This document shows positions 24,540 to 32,583 of a stretch of 53,792 bases of DNA, piece after piece (position 1 is the stretch's first letter; each line of letters begins with the position of its first letter). Source of the DNA: an uncultured Nocardioides sp. GTDB lineage: Bacteria; Actinomycetota; Actinomycetes; Propionibacteriales; Nocardioidaceae. The DNA is taken from assembly GCA_902805885.1 (NCBI GenBank), contig CADCUM010000003.1, forward strand, positions 1-53,792. Reading direction: 5' to 3'. The translations under genes were made by a program, and so were the position numbers. Under the pieces are notes generated by a model. It was given only the letters and a program-made list of their open reading frames with translations, did not search any database and had not been told where the DNA came from.

Positions 24540-26138
24540 ATGATCACCGCCCAGCAGCTCGAGGTCCGAGCGGGCGCGCGGCTCCTCATGGAGGACGTCA
24601 CCTTCCGCATCGCCGCCGGCGACAAGGTCGGCCTCGTGGGGCGCAACGGCGCCGGCAAGACCACGCTCACCCGCATCCTCGCCGGCGAGGGCGAGCCCGC
24701 CTCCGGCAAGGTGCTGCGCACCGGCGACGTCGGCTACCTCCCCCAGGACCCGCGCACGGGCGACCCGGACGTGCTCGCACGCGACCGCATCCTGTCGGCG
24801 CGCGGCCTCGACGACGTCGTACGCCGCCTCCGCGAGGCCGAGATCGACATGGGCAGCGAGGACGTCGCCACCCACGAGCGCGGCATGAAGCGCTGGGCCC
24901 GGGCCGACGCCGAGCTGCACGCCGGAGGCGGGTACGCCGCGGAGTCCGAGGCAGCCCAGATGGCTGCGGCCCTCGGCATCGAGAGCCGCATCCTCGACCA
25001 GCCCATCGGCACCCTCTCGGGCGGCCAGCGCCGGCGCGTCGAGCTCGCGCGGATCCTCTTCTCCGGCGCGGAGATCATGCTGCTCGACGAGCCCACGAAC
25101 CACCTCGACGCCGACTCCATCGTGTGGCTGCGCGACTTCCTCAAGGCCCACCGCGGCGGCTTCGTCGTGATCAGCCACGACAACGCGCTGCTCGAGGCCA
25201 CGGTCAACAAGGTCTTCCACCTCGACGCCAACCGGACCGTCATCGACGTCTACAACATGGGCTGGCACAACTACCTCACCCAGCGCGAGGACGACGAGAA
25301 GCGCCGCAGGCGCGAGCGCTCCAACGCCGAGAACAAGGCCAAGGTGCTGACCGACCAGGCCAACAAGATGCGCGCCAAGGCGAGCAAGGCCCAGGCCGCC
25401 CAGTCCATGCTCAAGCGCGCCGAGAAGATGATGTCCGACCTCGAGGGGGAGCGGCAGGCCGACCGGGTGGCGCGGATCGCCTTCCCGGAGCCCGCGCCCT
25501 GCGGACGCACCCCGCTCACGGGCAGCGACCTGTCCAAGTCGTACGGCTCGCTCGAGGTGTTCACCGCCGTGGACCTCGCCATCGACCGCGGGTCCCGCGT
25601 GGTCATCCTGGGGCTCAACGGTGCCGGCAAGACCACGATGCTGAGGATCCTGGCCGGGGTCGACGCCGCGGACACGGGGCAGGTCGTCCCGGGCCACGGG
25701 CTCAAGCTCGGCTACTACGCCCAGGAGCACGAGACCCTGGACGTCGACCGGACGGTGCTGGAGAACATGCACAGCGCCGCGCCGGAGCTCACCGACACGC
25801 AGGCGCGCTCCGTGCTGGGCTCCTTCCTCTTCTCCGGAGACGACGCCCACAAGCCGGCCGGCGTTCTCTCGGGCGGTGAGAAGACCCGCCTCGCGCTGGC
25901 GATCCTCGTGGTCTCCAGCGCCAACGTGCTGCTGCTCGACGAGCCGACCAACAACCTCGACCCGGCCTCCCGCGAGGAGGTGCTGCACGCGATCCGCAGC
26001 TACTCCGGCGCGATCGTCCTGGTGACCCACGACGAGGGAGCGGTCCGGGCGCTCGAGCCGGACCGGGTGCTGCTGCTCCCCGACGGCGACGAGGACCTCT
26101 GGACCGAGGACTACGCCGACCTGGTGTCGCTGGCCTGA
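24540..26138 (+). CDS. ABC-F family ATPase
   Basis: 532 aa, two ABC domains without membrane helices. Domain 1: GRNGAGKTT (about residues 36-44), LSGGQRRRVEL, MLLDEPTNHLD. Domain 2: GLNGAGKTT, LSGGEKTRLAL, LLLDEPTNNLD. The inter-domain linker is strongly charged (EDDEKRRRRERSNAENKAK). ABC-F proteins modulate the translating ribosome. The pairing with the following enoyl-CoA hydratase gene matches Rv1473 and echA12 of M. tuberculosis, in the opposite relative order. Confidence 0.92.
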   Translation: MITAQQLEVRAGARLLMEDVTFRIAAGDKVGLVGRNGAGKTTLTRILAGEGEPASGKVLRTGDVGYLPQDPRTGDPDVLARDRILSARGLDDVVRRLREAEIDMGSEDVATHERGMKRWARADAELHAGGGYAAESEAAQMAAALGIESRILDQPIGTLSGGQRRRVELARILFSGAEIMLLDEPTNHLDADSIVWLRDFLKAHRGGFVVISHDNALLEATVNKVFHLDANRTVIDVYNMGWHNYLTQREDDEKRRRRERSNAENKAKVLTDQANKMRAKASKAQAAQSMLKRAEKMMSDLEGERQADRVARIAFPEPAPCGRTPLTGSDLSKSYGSLEVFTAVDLAIDRGSRVVILGLNGAGKTTMLRILAGVDAADTGQVVPGHGLKLGYYAQEHETLDVDRTVLENMHSAAPELTDTQARSVLGSFLFSGDDAHKPAGVLSGGEKTRLALAILVVSSANVLLLDEPTNNLDPASREEVLHAIRSYSGAIVLVTHDEGAVRALEPDRVLLLPDGDEDLWTEDYADLVSLA

Positions 26139-26164
26139 GCCGACTCGTGGTTACCGGCGAGTAG

Positions 26165-26170
26165 TAGCGT
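26165..26170 (+). promoter_or_regulatory. -10 element of enoyl-CoA hydratase gene
   Basis: TAGCGT ends 7 nt before the ATG at 26178. Confidence 0.6.
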
Positions 26171-26177
26171 GCTCGCC

Positions 26178-26963
26178 ATGACTCCCGAGCAGCTCGCCCA
26201 CGTCGGTCTCCGCCTCGCGGTGGAGGGCCCGGTCGCCACGGTCACCCTCGACCGTCCCGAGGTCCGCAACGCCCAGACCCCGGCCATGTGGCTGGCGCTG
26301 GCGGAGATCGGGCGGACGCTGCCCGACGACGTCCGCGTCGTGGTCGTGACGGGGGAGGGGCCGTCGTTCTCGGCCGGCCTGGACCGGCGGATGCTCGACC
26401 CCGCCACCGACGCCGAGGAGAGCGTCCTGGGGATCCTGGCGTGCGCCGACGACGAGGCCGCGGACCGCATCGACGCCTACCAGCAGGGCTTCACGTGGCT
26501 GCGCGAGCCCCGCTTCGTCTCCGTCGCCAAGGTCCGCGGCCACGCCATCGGCGCCGGCTTCCAGCTGGCCCTGTCGTGCGACCTGCGGATCGTCGCCGAC
26601 GACGTGCGCTTCTCGATGAAGGAGTCCGCGCTGGGCCTGGTCCCCGACCTGACGGGAACAAAGCCGCTGGTCGAGCACGTTGGGTACGCCAGGGCACTGG
26701 AGATCTGCGCCACCGCTCGGGTGGTGGAGGCGCCGGAGGCCGTCGCCATCGGGCTGGCCAACCGGTCCGTCCCGGCCGACGACCTCGACGACGTCGTCGC
26801 CGACCTCGCGGCTGCCCTGGCCGCGCCGATGCCCGACGTGGTCACCGAGACCAAGCTGCTGCTCCAGGGCGCCGCCGACCGCGGGCTCGACGAGCAGCGC
26901 CGCCTCGAGCGCGAGGCCCAGGTGCGGAGGTTCCGCGCCGTGACCGCCGCTCTGGGAGGCTGA
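26178..26963 (+). CDS. Enoyl-CoA hydratase/isomerase family protein
   Basis: 261 aa crotonase-fold protein. FSAGLDRRML and VRGHAIGAGFQLALSCDLRI form the CoA/oxyanion regions. The second catalytic Glu is retained (MKESALGLVP), but the first is Gln (GFQLALSCD, where hydratases have CELA). With one acid it may be an isomerase, a hydrolase or another crotonase reaction rather than a hydratase. It resembles the EchA12 subgroup by neighbourhood. The ABC exporter gene follows 37 nt later. Confidence 0.88.
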   Translation: MTPEQLAHVGLRLAVEGPVATVTLDRPEVRNAQTPAMWLALAEIGRTLPDDVRVVVVTGEGPSFSAGLDRRMLDPATDAEESVLGILACADDEAADRIDAYQQGFTWLREPRFVSVAKVRGHAIGAGFQLALSCDLRIVADDVRFSMKESALGLVPDLTGTKPLVEHVGYARALEICATARVVEAPEAVAIGLANRSVPADDLDDVVADLAAALAAPMPDVVTETKLLLQGAADRGLDEQRRLEREAQVRRFRAVTAALGG

Positions 26964-27000
26964 GGACGGCGCGACACCGCGCCGTACGAGAAGGGTTGCC

Positions 27001-28884
27001 ATGTCGATGCTGAGCGCGGGGATGGGCGGTGCGCCGTGGCGCAGCCTGCGTCAGGACCGCAGCGTCGTCGACAGCAAGCTCGACCGTCAGACCGTACGGC
27101 GGGTGCTGACCTTCGCCCGGCCGCACCGGCGGCTCATCACGGCGTTCCTCCTGGTCACCGTGGTCGACGCGGCGCTCGTGGTGGTGCCGCCGCTCCTCCT
27201 CAAGCTGATCATCGACGACGGGGTGCGGCAGGGCGACGTGTCGCTGGTCGTCTGGCTGGCCGCCCTGGTGGCCGTCGTCGCGGTCGTCGACGCCGGGTTC
27301 GGGCTCGTCACCGGGTGGCTGTCCAGCCGCATCGGTGAGGGGCTCATCTACGACCTCCGCACCCAGGTCTTCGCCCACGTCCAGCGCCAGTCGCTGGCGT
27401 TCTTCACCCGCACCCAGACGGGCGCGCTGGTCAGCCGCCTCAACAACGACGTCATCGGGGCGCAACGGGCCTTCACGTCCACGTTGCAGGGCACGGTCTC
27501 CAACGTCATCTCCGCGGTCGTCGTCGGCGTGACGATGCTCTTCCTCAGCTGGCCGGTGACGCTGCTCTGCCTGGCGCTGTTCCCCATCCTGCTGATCGCC
27601 TCCCGCATCGTCGGGGCCAAGCTCGCGTCGCTGTCGCGTCAGCAGATGGACGGCAACGCCGACCTCGGCAACGCGATGACCGAGCGCTTCAACGTCGGCG
27701 GGGCGATGCTCCTGAAGCTGTTCGGCCGCCGCGACGAGGAGGACGCGGTCTACGCCCGCAAGGCGGCCGTGGTGCGCGACCTCGGGGTGCGGATCTCGCT
27801 GCTCACCCGGATCTTCTTCGCCGCGATGACCCTGGTGCCCCAGCTGGCGACGGCGCTGGTCTACGGCATCGGGGGCTACCTCGCGATCCGCGGCGACCTC
27901 TCGGTCGGCACCATCGTGGCGCTCGGCGTGCTGCTCACCCGGCTCCTCGGCCCGCTCCAGGGGTTGTCCAACGTGCGCATCGACGTGATGACCGCTCTCG
28001 TGAGCTTCGACCGCGTCTTCGAGCTGCTCGACCTGCCCTCCCTCATCCGGGAGCGGCCCGACGCCGTGGCCCTCCCGCGGGACGTCTCCCGCCTCGAGTT
28101 CGACCGCGTCAGCTTCACCTATCCGCGGGCCGAGGACATCTCGCTCGCCTCGCTCGAGACCGTCGCCCGCACGGAGTCGCGCGAGAACGGCCAGGTGCTC
28201 CACGACGTGAGCTTCCGGGCGGAGCCGGGACAGATGGTCGCGCTCGTCGGTCCGTCCGGGGCCGGCAAGACGACCGTCACGCACCTCGTCGCCCGCCTCT
28301 ACGACGTCGACGCCGGCGCCGTACGGGTCGGCGACCACGACGTCCGCGACGTCACCCTGCAGTCCCTCGAGGACGTCGTAGGCTACGTCACGCAGGACGC
28401 GCACATGTTCCACGACACCATCCGGGCCAACCTGCTCTACGCGCGACCCGAGGCGAGCGACGCCGAGGTGTGGGCCGCGCTCGAGGCGGCCCAGATCGCT
28501 CCGCTGGTGCGGGCGCTCCCCGACGGGCTCGACACCGTGGTCGGCGACCGCGGCTACCGGCTCTCGGGCGGCGAGCGGCAACGGCTGGCGATCGCCCGGC
28601 TCCTGCTGAAGGCGCCGGCGATCGTGGTGCTGGACGAGGCCACGGCCCACCTCGACAGCGAGTCGGAGGCTGCCGTGCAGCGCGCGCTCGACGCCGCCCT
28701 GGCCGAGCGCACCTCGCTGGTGATCGCCCACCGCCTGTCCACCGTGCGCAACGCCGACCTGATCCTCGTCCTCGACGAGGGTCGTGTCGTGCAGTCCGGC
28801 ACCCACGCCCAGCTGCTCGCGTCCGGGGGCCTGTACGCCGCGCTGCACGCCACCCAGTTCCGCGAGGACGCAGCCACGGCCTGA
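27001..28884 (+). CDS. ABC exporter, fused permease and ATPase
   Basis: 627 aa half-transporter. Six transmembrane helices (about residues 45-320) with the coupling segment RLNNDVIGAQRAF are followed by a nucleotide-binding domain with Walker A GPSGAGKTT, Q-loop YVTQDAHMFHD, signature RLSGGERQRLAIARL, Walker B IVVLDEATAHLD and switch His IAHRLSTVRNADLI. It should form a homodimer. An insert of about 25 residues before the beta-strand HDVSFRAEPG is unusual. Cargo unknown. GAAGGG lies about 5 nt before the ATG. It may be co-transcribed with the preceding enoyl-CoA hydratase-like gene. Confidence 0.93.
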   Translation: MSMLSAGMGGAPWRSLRQDRSVVDSKLDRQTVRRVLTFARPHRRLITAFLLVTVVDAALVVVPPLLLKLIIDDGVRQGDVSLVVWLAALVAVVAVVDAGFGLVTGWLSSRIGEGLIYDLRTQVFAHVQRQSLAFFTRTQTGALVSRLNNDVIGAQRAFTSTLQGTVSNVISAVVVGVTMLFLSWPVTLLCLALFPILLIASRIVGAKLASLSRQQMDGNADLGNAMTERFNVGGAMLLKLFGRRDEEDAVYARKAAVVRDLGVRISLLTRIFFAAMTLVPQLATALVYGIGGYLAIRGDLSVGTIVALGVLLTRLLGPLQGLSNVRIDVMTALVSFDRVFELLDLPSLIRERPDAVALPRDVSRLEFDRVSFTYPRAEDISLASLETVARTESRENGQVLHDVSFRAEPGQMVALVGPSGAGKTTVTHLVARLYDVDAGAVRVGDHDVRDVTLQSLEDVVGYVTQDAHMFHDTIRANLLYARPEASDAEVWAALEAAQIAPLVRALPDGLDTVVGDRGYRLSGGERQRLAIARLLLKAPAIVVLDEATAHLDSESEAAVQRALDAALAERTSLVIAHRLSTVRNADLILVLDEGRVVQSGTHAQLLASGGLYAALHATQFREDAATA

Positions 28885-28887
28885 GCG

Positions 28888-28928
28888 GTGAGCCAGCCAC
28901 GTTCCGAGGGACACGAGACGTGGCTCAC
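28888..28928 (+). terminator. Hairpin terminator after the ABC exporter gene
   Basis: GTGAGCCAGCCACG (28888-28901) can pair with CGTGGCTCAC (28919-28928), giving GCCACG/CGTGGC, a bulge, then GTGA/TCAC. It starts 3 nt after the stop codon. Confidence 0.5.
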
Positions 28929-28966
28929 GCACCGCCGTACGGCGCGGCGGCCGTACGACGCGCCGC

Positions 28967-28972
28967 TAGGGT
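28967..28972 (+). promoter_or_regulatory. -10 element of atypical SDR gene
   Basis: TAGGGT ends 7 nt before the ATG at 28980. Confidence 0.6.
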
Positions 28973-28979
28973 CGGCCGC

Positions 28980-29738
28980 ATGGACCTGCAGCTGACCGAC
29001 CGCGTGTACGTCGTCACCGGAGGCGCCCGCGGGCTGGGCCGGGCCACTGTCGACTGCCTCGTGGCGGAGGGGGCGCGGGTGGTGCTCTCGGGCCGGTCCC
29101 GGGAGAGCCTGGACTCCGCGGTGGCGGCGCTCGGGGACGACCGGGCCGTCGCGGTCGAGGCCGACAACGCCGACCCCGGCACGCCCCAGCGTCTCCTCGC
29201 CGCCGCCGAGCGGACCTGGGGGCGTGTCGACGGTGCGCTCATCAGTGTCGGAGGCCCGCCGAAGGGAGCGGTCGGCGACGTCTCCGACGACCAGTGGACG
29301 GCGGCGTTCGAGTCGGTCTTCCTCGGCACCGTCCGGCTCTGCCGGGAGCTCGGAGCCGCCCTGCCGGACGGCGGGTCGATGGGACTGGTGCTCTCCTCCA
29401 GCGTGCGCTCGCCGCTGCCGGAGATGGCCGTGTCCAACGGCCTGCGTCCCGGCCTGGCGATGGTCGCCAAGACGCTCAGCGACGAGCTCGGCCCGCGCGG
29501 CGTACGCGTGAACGGCCTGCTGCCGGGACGGATCGCGACCGACCGGGTGGCCGAGCTGGATGCCTCGACCGGTGACGCCGACGCCGCCCGGACCGCCAAC
29601 GAGGCGCTGATCCCGCTGGGGCGCTACGGAGAGCCGGCGGAGTTCGGCCGGGTGGCGGCGTTCGTCCTGTCGCCCGCGGCGTCATTCCTGACGGGCGTCA
29701 TGCTCCCCGTCGACGGCGGGCTCCTGCGGACCATCTGA
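28980..29738 (+). CDS. Atypical short-chain dehydrogenase/reductase (Tyr-Lys pair missing)
   Basis: 252 aa. The Rossmann motif VTGGARGLGRA and the C-terminal MLPVDGG block are normal. At the active site, where Y-x3-K is expected, it reads SNGLR in EMAVSNGLRPGLAMVAKTLS. Thus Tyr is Ser and Lys is Arg. The usual NAG is SVGG. Such SDR-like proteins may bind NAD(P) without classical catalysis or use other residues. The last 57 nt overlap the convergent SURF1 gene. Confidence 0.85.
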   Translation: MDLQLTDRVYVVTGGARGLGRATVDCLVAEGARVVLSGRSRESLDSAVAALGDDRAVAVEADNADPGTPQRLLAAAERTWGRVDGALISVGGPPKGAVGDVSDDQWTAAFESVFLGTVRLCRELGAALPDGGSMGLVLSSSVRSPLPEMAVSNGLRPGLAMVAKTLSDELGPRGVRVNGLLPGRIATDRVAELDASTGDADAARTANEALIPLGRYGEPAEFGRVAAFVLSPAASFLTGVMLPVDGGLLRTI

Positions 29739-30485
29739 GGCGCGGCGACCCCACGGCCCACGACCCCCGCGGTACTCGTCGAGGACGAGGTAGGCGAAGC
29801 CGAAGATCGCCAGCGCCCCGAAGAACCACCACTGCAGGCCGTAGTAGAAGTGCGGGCCGTCGTCGAGCTCGGGGGGCTCCGCGGGCTCCAGCGGCTCGGC
29901 AGCCTCCGGCGACTCGCTGACGGCGTCGACGAAGCCGCCGAGGACCTCGCGGTCGAGCGCCTCCCCGATCTCGACGCTGCTGATCGCGCGCGTCGACCCG
30001 TCGGCCACCCGGGTGCTGTCTCCCGTGGCGTCCCGCCGGGCCCGGCCGGTCACGGTGACCTCCCCGGGTGGAGGTGCGGGCACGTCGGCGCTGGAGACAC
30101 CGCTGTTGCCGGTGGCGTACCACCCACGGTCCACCAGCACGCTGCTGCCGTCGGCCAGCTCGAGCGGGACGACCACGTCGACCCCTGGGGCCCCGTCACG
30201 CGTGCGGTAGCGGACGATCACGGTGTCCTCGACGGCGTACGTGCCCGTCGCCTCGACCACGCGCCACTGGTCCGCCGTGGCGACGGGCTCGCCGACAGCC
30301 ATCACCTCGCCGACCGCGACCGGTCCGGCCTGCTCGTGGCGCTCGATCGCGGCGTTGCGGTCCCGCCGTTCCTCGAGCCGGCCGAACTGCCACTCGCCGA
30401 GGCGCCACGCGACCCACGCCAGCGCGACGACGGCGAGGGCGAAGCCCAGCCAGCGTCGTGAGAGCAGGAACCGCAGGCGTCGCAC
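29682..30485 (-). CDS. SURF1 family cytochrome c oxidase assembly protein
   Basis: 267 aa. Two transmembrane helices flank an extracytoplasmic domain: WLGFALAVVALAWVAWRLGEWQFGRLEER near the N-terminus and YYGLQWWFFGALAIFGFAYLV near the C-terminus. VPLELADGSSVLVDRGW is the SURF1 core. It helps assemble the heme a centre of cytochrome oxidase. An acidic Glu/Pro insert (ESPEAAEPLEPAEPPE) precedes the second helix. GTG at 30485 with GATAAT 8 nt upstream. Divergent from moaA. Confidence 0.92.
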   Translation of the reverse strand: MRRLRFLLSRRWLGFALAVVALAWVAWRLGEWQFGRLEERRDRNAAIERHEQAGPVAVGEVMAVGEPVATADQWRVVEATGTYAVEDTVIVRYRTRDGAPGVDVVVPLELADGSSVLVDRGWYATGNSGVSSADVPAPPPGEVTVTGRARRDATGDSTRVADGSTRAISSVEIGEALDREVLGGFVDAVSESPEAAEPLEPAEPPELDDGPHFYYGLQWWFFGALAIFGFAYLVLDEYRGGRGPWGRRASDGPQEPAVDGEHDARQE

Positions 30486-30493
30486 GCCGCGAG

Positions 30494-30499
30494 ATTATC
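30494..30499 (-). promoter_or_regulatory. -10 element of SURF1 gene
   Basis: GATAAT on the minus strand ends 8 nt before the GTG at 30485. It is back to back with the moaA -10 box at 30529. Confidence 0.5.
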
Positions 30500-30528
30500 C
30501 GCAACCGCCACGGTGCCCGGACGCCGCC

Positions 30529-30534
30529 TAGACT
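30529..30534 (+). promoter_or_regulatory. -10 element of moaA
   Basis: TAGACT ends 6 nt before the GTG at 30541. The lack of a leader rules out a molybdenum-cofactor riboswitch here. Confidence 0.6.
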
Positions 30535-30540
30535 GGACAG

Positions 30541-31530
30541 GTGACGACACCTCTCGCAGACCGGTTCGGCCGGGTGGCCACCGACCTGCGCGTCTCGCTC
30601 ACCGACCGGTGCAACCTGCGCTGCAACTACTGCATGCCCGCCGAGGGTCTCGACTGGCTGCCCACGGAGCAGACGCTCACCGACGACGAGATCGTGCGGC
30701 TGATCACGATCGGGGTGGAGCACCTCGGCATCCGCGAGGTGCGGTTCACCGGTGGCGAGCCGCTGCTGCGACGCGGTCTGGTCGACATCGTGGCTCGCAC
30801 CCACGCCCTCGGGGTGGAGACCTCGCTGACGACCAACGCCCTGGGCCTGAGCCGTACGGCGGGCGCGCTGGCCGCGGCGGGACTCGACCGGGTCAACGTG
30901 TCCATCGACTCCATCCGCGCCGAGACCTTCGCCGCGATCACCCGCAGGGACCGGCTCGCGGACGTCGTGGCCGGCCTGGCGGCGGCCACGGCCGCCGGTC
31001 TCGGACCGGTCAAGCTGAACGCCGTCCTGCTGAGGGGCATGAACGACGACCAGGCCGCCGAGCTCCTGCGCTGGGCGGTGGAGCACGGATACTTCCTCCG
31101 CTTCATCGAGCAGATGCCGCTGGACGCCCAGCACGGCTGGAGCCGGGCGGAGATGGTCACCGCCGACGAGATCTTCGAACGGCTCTCGGCCGAGTTCGTG
31201 CTGACGCCCCACGGGGAGCCGCGCGGGAGTGCGCCCGCGGAGCTGTTCGAGGTGGACGGCGGCCCGGCGACGGTCGGCATCATCGCCTCGGTCACGCGCC
31301 CCTTCTGCGGCGACTGCGACCGGGTGCGCCTGACGGCGGACGGCCAGGTCCGCAACTGCCTCTTCGCCCGCGAGGAGTCCGACCTGCGCGGTGCGCTGCG
31401 CTCGGGCGCCGACGACACCGACATCGCGGAGCGCTGGGTGGTGGCGATGCGCGGCAAGCGAGCCGGTCACGGCATCGACGACGTGACCTTCCTGCAGCCC
31501 GACCGCCCCATGTCCGCCATCGGCGGTTGA
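30541..31530 (+). CDS. moaA: GTP 3',8-cyclase MoaA
   Basis: 329 aa radical SAM enzyme that starts molybdenum cofactor synthesis by converting GTP to 3',8-cyclo-GTP. The N-terminal cluster motif is DRCNLRCNYCMP (C-x3-C-x2-C), with GGEPLL for SAM. The C-terminal cluster has CGDCDRVRL plus the downstream Cys in VRNCLF. The protein ends in Gly-Gly (SAIGG), the conserved tail needed for activity. No other moa gene lies beside it. Confidence 0.95.
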   Translation: MTTPLADRFGRVATDLRVSLTDRCNLRCNYCMPAEGLDWLPTEQTLTDDEIVRLITIGVEHLGIREVRFTGGEPLLRRGLVDIVARTHALGVETSLTTNALGLSRTAGALAAAGLDRVNVSIDSIRAETFAAITRRDRLADVVAGLAAATAAGLGPVKLNAVLLRGMNDDQAAELLRWAVEHGYFLRFIEQMPLDAQHGWSRAEMVTADEIFERLSAEFVLTPHGEPRGSAPAELFEVDGGPATVGIIASVTRPFCGDCDRVRLTADGQVRNCLFAREESDLRGALRSGADDTDIAERWVVAMRGKRAGHGIDDVTFLQPDRPMSAIGG

Positions 31531-31531
31531 G

Positions 31532-31563
31532 CAGTCGCTAGTCCGCATCCAGTCGCTGGTCCG
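31532..31563. repeat. Near-perfect 14-bp direct repeat at a gene end
   Basis: CAGTCGCTAGTCCG (31532-31545) and CAGTCGCTGGTCCG (31550-31563) differ at one base and lie 18 bp apart. They cover the last codons and stop of the 75-aa minus-strand gene, where the second copy holds the stop TAG and the other reads through as CAG. Confidence 0.6.
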
Positions 31564-31765
31564 AGGCCTCCATCGGCTCGACCTCGCGCAGGAACCCCCG
31601 TGCGCCCAGGAAGTCCGAGAGCGACGTGCGGTGTTCCTCGCAGGCCAGCCAGCTCTTGCGCCGTTCCGCGGTGTGGATGCGGGGGTTGTTCCAGAGCAGC
31701 TGCCAGCCGGCGTCCTGCGTGCAGCCCTTGGCCGAGCAGCGGGGCGTCTCGTGCGGGTCGGTCAC
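31538..31765 (-). CDS. Small Cys/His protein of unknown function
   Basis: 75 aa. Cys10, Cys15, Cys42 and His45 form C-x4-C...C-x2-H, a likely zinc site (PRCSAKGC and WLACEEH), around a conserved-looking LLWNNPRIH segment. Similar small actinobacterial proteins carry the misleading name acetone carboxylase; nothing here suggests carboxylase activity. The GTG at 31765 has GGAGG 7 nt upstream, so this gene has a real leader, which contains the hairpin at 31811-31852. Confidence 0.75.
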   Translation of the reverse strand: MTDPHETPRCSAKGCTQDAGWQLLWNNPRIHTAERRKSWLACEEHRTSLSDFLGARGFLREVEPMEASDQRLDAD

Positions 31766-31810
31766 CCGACGTCCTCCAGACCTGTAGGAGAAAGAGGAGA
31801 GGACATGAGA

Positions 31811-31852
31811 AGAGGTGCCGGACAGCCACGGGGGAAGCCGTCCGGCACCTCT
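31811..31852 (-). promoter_or_regulatory. 13-bp hairpin in leader of the Cys/His protein gene
   Basis: AGAGGTGCCGGAC (31811-31823) and GTCCGGCACCTCT (31840-31852) are perfectly complementary with a 16-nt loop. On the minus strand the stem is followed by a pyrimidine tract (CTCTCCTCTTTCTCC) and then GGAGG and the GTG at 31765. It could terminate the DUF3099 transcript, or act as an attenuator or thermosensor for the downstream gene. The rest of the 177-nt spacer shows no gene. Confidence 0.6.
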
Positions 31853-31942
31853 CGCGAGCACAGACGGGGGATGCTGGGCTCGCTCGAGGTTGATTCTTGC
31901 ACGACTCCTGGGCGAAGCCAACTCGCCCTCCGGGAATTCGTC

Positions 31943-32254
31943 TCAGTCCCGACCCGGGCCGACCGGACGCCCGCCGGGAGGTCCCTCGAGCTCGTGCCCG
32001 TGGGGTGCATCGGGCAGCTGGAAGCCGTCCTGCCGCTGGTTGCCGGCGTTGGCCATCACCACCGCGACGTACGGCAGGAGGAGGGCGGCACCGACCAGGA
32101 CCCACCGCAGCCATCCCGGCCCGACCGCCACCGCGGCGACGAACGCGACCACGCGGATCATCATCGAGATGATGTATCGCCGCTCGCGCCCCCGGATGTC
32201 CTCCGAGCGGCTGACGGGGGCGGTGGTGATGCGCACGGCATCACGGTCGGTCAT
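31943..32254 (-). CDS. DUF3099 domain membrane protein
   Basis: 103 aa with two transmembrane helices (MIRVVAFVAAVAV and WLRWVLVGAALLLPYVAVVMAN). The N-terminal motif SRSEDIRGRERRYIISMMIR is the DUF3099 signature. Function unknown, found widely in actinobacteria. ATG at 32254 with TAGACT 6 nt upstream. Divergent from dodecin. Confidence 0.88.
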   Translation of the reverse strand: MTDRDAVRITTAPVSRSEDIRGRERRYIISMMIRVVAFVAAVAVGPGWLRWVLVGAALLLPYVAVVMANAGNQRQDGFQLPDAPHGHELEGPPGGRPVGPGRD

Positions 32255-32260
32255 GTCCCG

Positions 32261-32266
32261 AGTCTA
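32261..32266 (-). promoter_or_regulatory. -10 element of DUF3099 gene
   Basis: TAGACT on the minus strand ends 6 nt before the ATG at 32254. Confidence 0.6.
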
Positions 32267-32272
32267 CGTCGC

Positions 32273-32278
32273 TACGCT
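32273..32278 (+). promoter_or_regulatory. -10 element of dodecin gene
   Basis: TACGCT lies 49 nt before the dodecin ATG, leaving a leader of about 40 nt with AGGAGG. It is only 6 nt from the divergent DUF3099 -10 box. Confidence 0.45.
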
Positions 32279-32327
32279 CGGGTTCCCACGGGCCGACGAC
32301 GTGCCCCGGACCACAGGAGGCAGCCTC

Positions 32328-32540
32328 ATGACCAACCGCACCTACCGCGTCACCGAGATCGTCGGGACGTCTCCCGACGGCGTCGACCAGGCCATCCGCA
32401 ACGGCATCGAGCGGGCGGGCCAGACGCTGCGCCACATCGACTGGTTCGAGGTCACCCAGATCCGGGGCCACGCCAAGGACGGTGCCGTCGAGCACTTCCA
32501 GGTCGGCATGAAGGTCGGCTTCCGCCTCGAGGACGAGTGA
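32328..32540 (+). CDS. Dodecin family flavin-binding protein
   Basis: 70 aa, full dodecin length. These proteins form hollow dodecamers that store flavin or CoA. TYRVTEIVGTSPDGVDQAIRN, the Trp-containing HIDWFEVTQIRG segment (Trp stacks on flavin) and FQVGMKVGFRLED all match. The AGGAGG at 32315-32320 is the strongest Shine-Dalgarno in this part of the window, fitting an abundant protein. Confidence 0.93.
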   Translation: MTNRTYRVTEIVGTSPDGVDQAIRNGIERAGQTLRHIDWFEVTQIRGHAKDGAVEHFQVGMKVGFRLEDE

Positions 32541-32570
32541 GGCGAGTTCGGCCTACCCCACGGTAAGCAC

Positions 32571-32576
32571 TAGCGT
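32571..32576 (+). promoter_or_regulatory. -10 element of fabG-inhA operon
   Basis: TAGCGT ends 7 nt before the GTG of fabG at 32584. Confidence 0.6.
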
Positions 32577-32583
32577 CGCGGGC

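Noticed and set aside
31766..31942. Small protein gene or riboswitch in the 177-nt spacer
   Set aside because: Short open frames here lack ribosome binding sites and no known riboswitch fold was recognised. Only the hairpin is supported.
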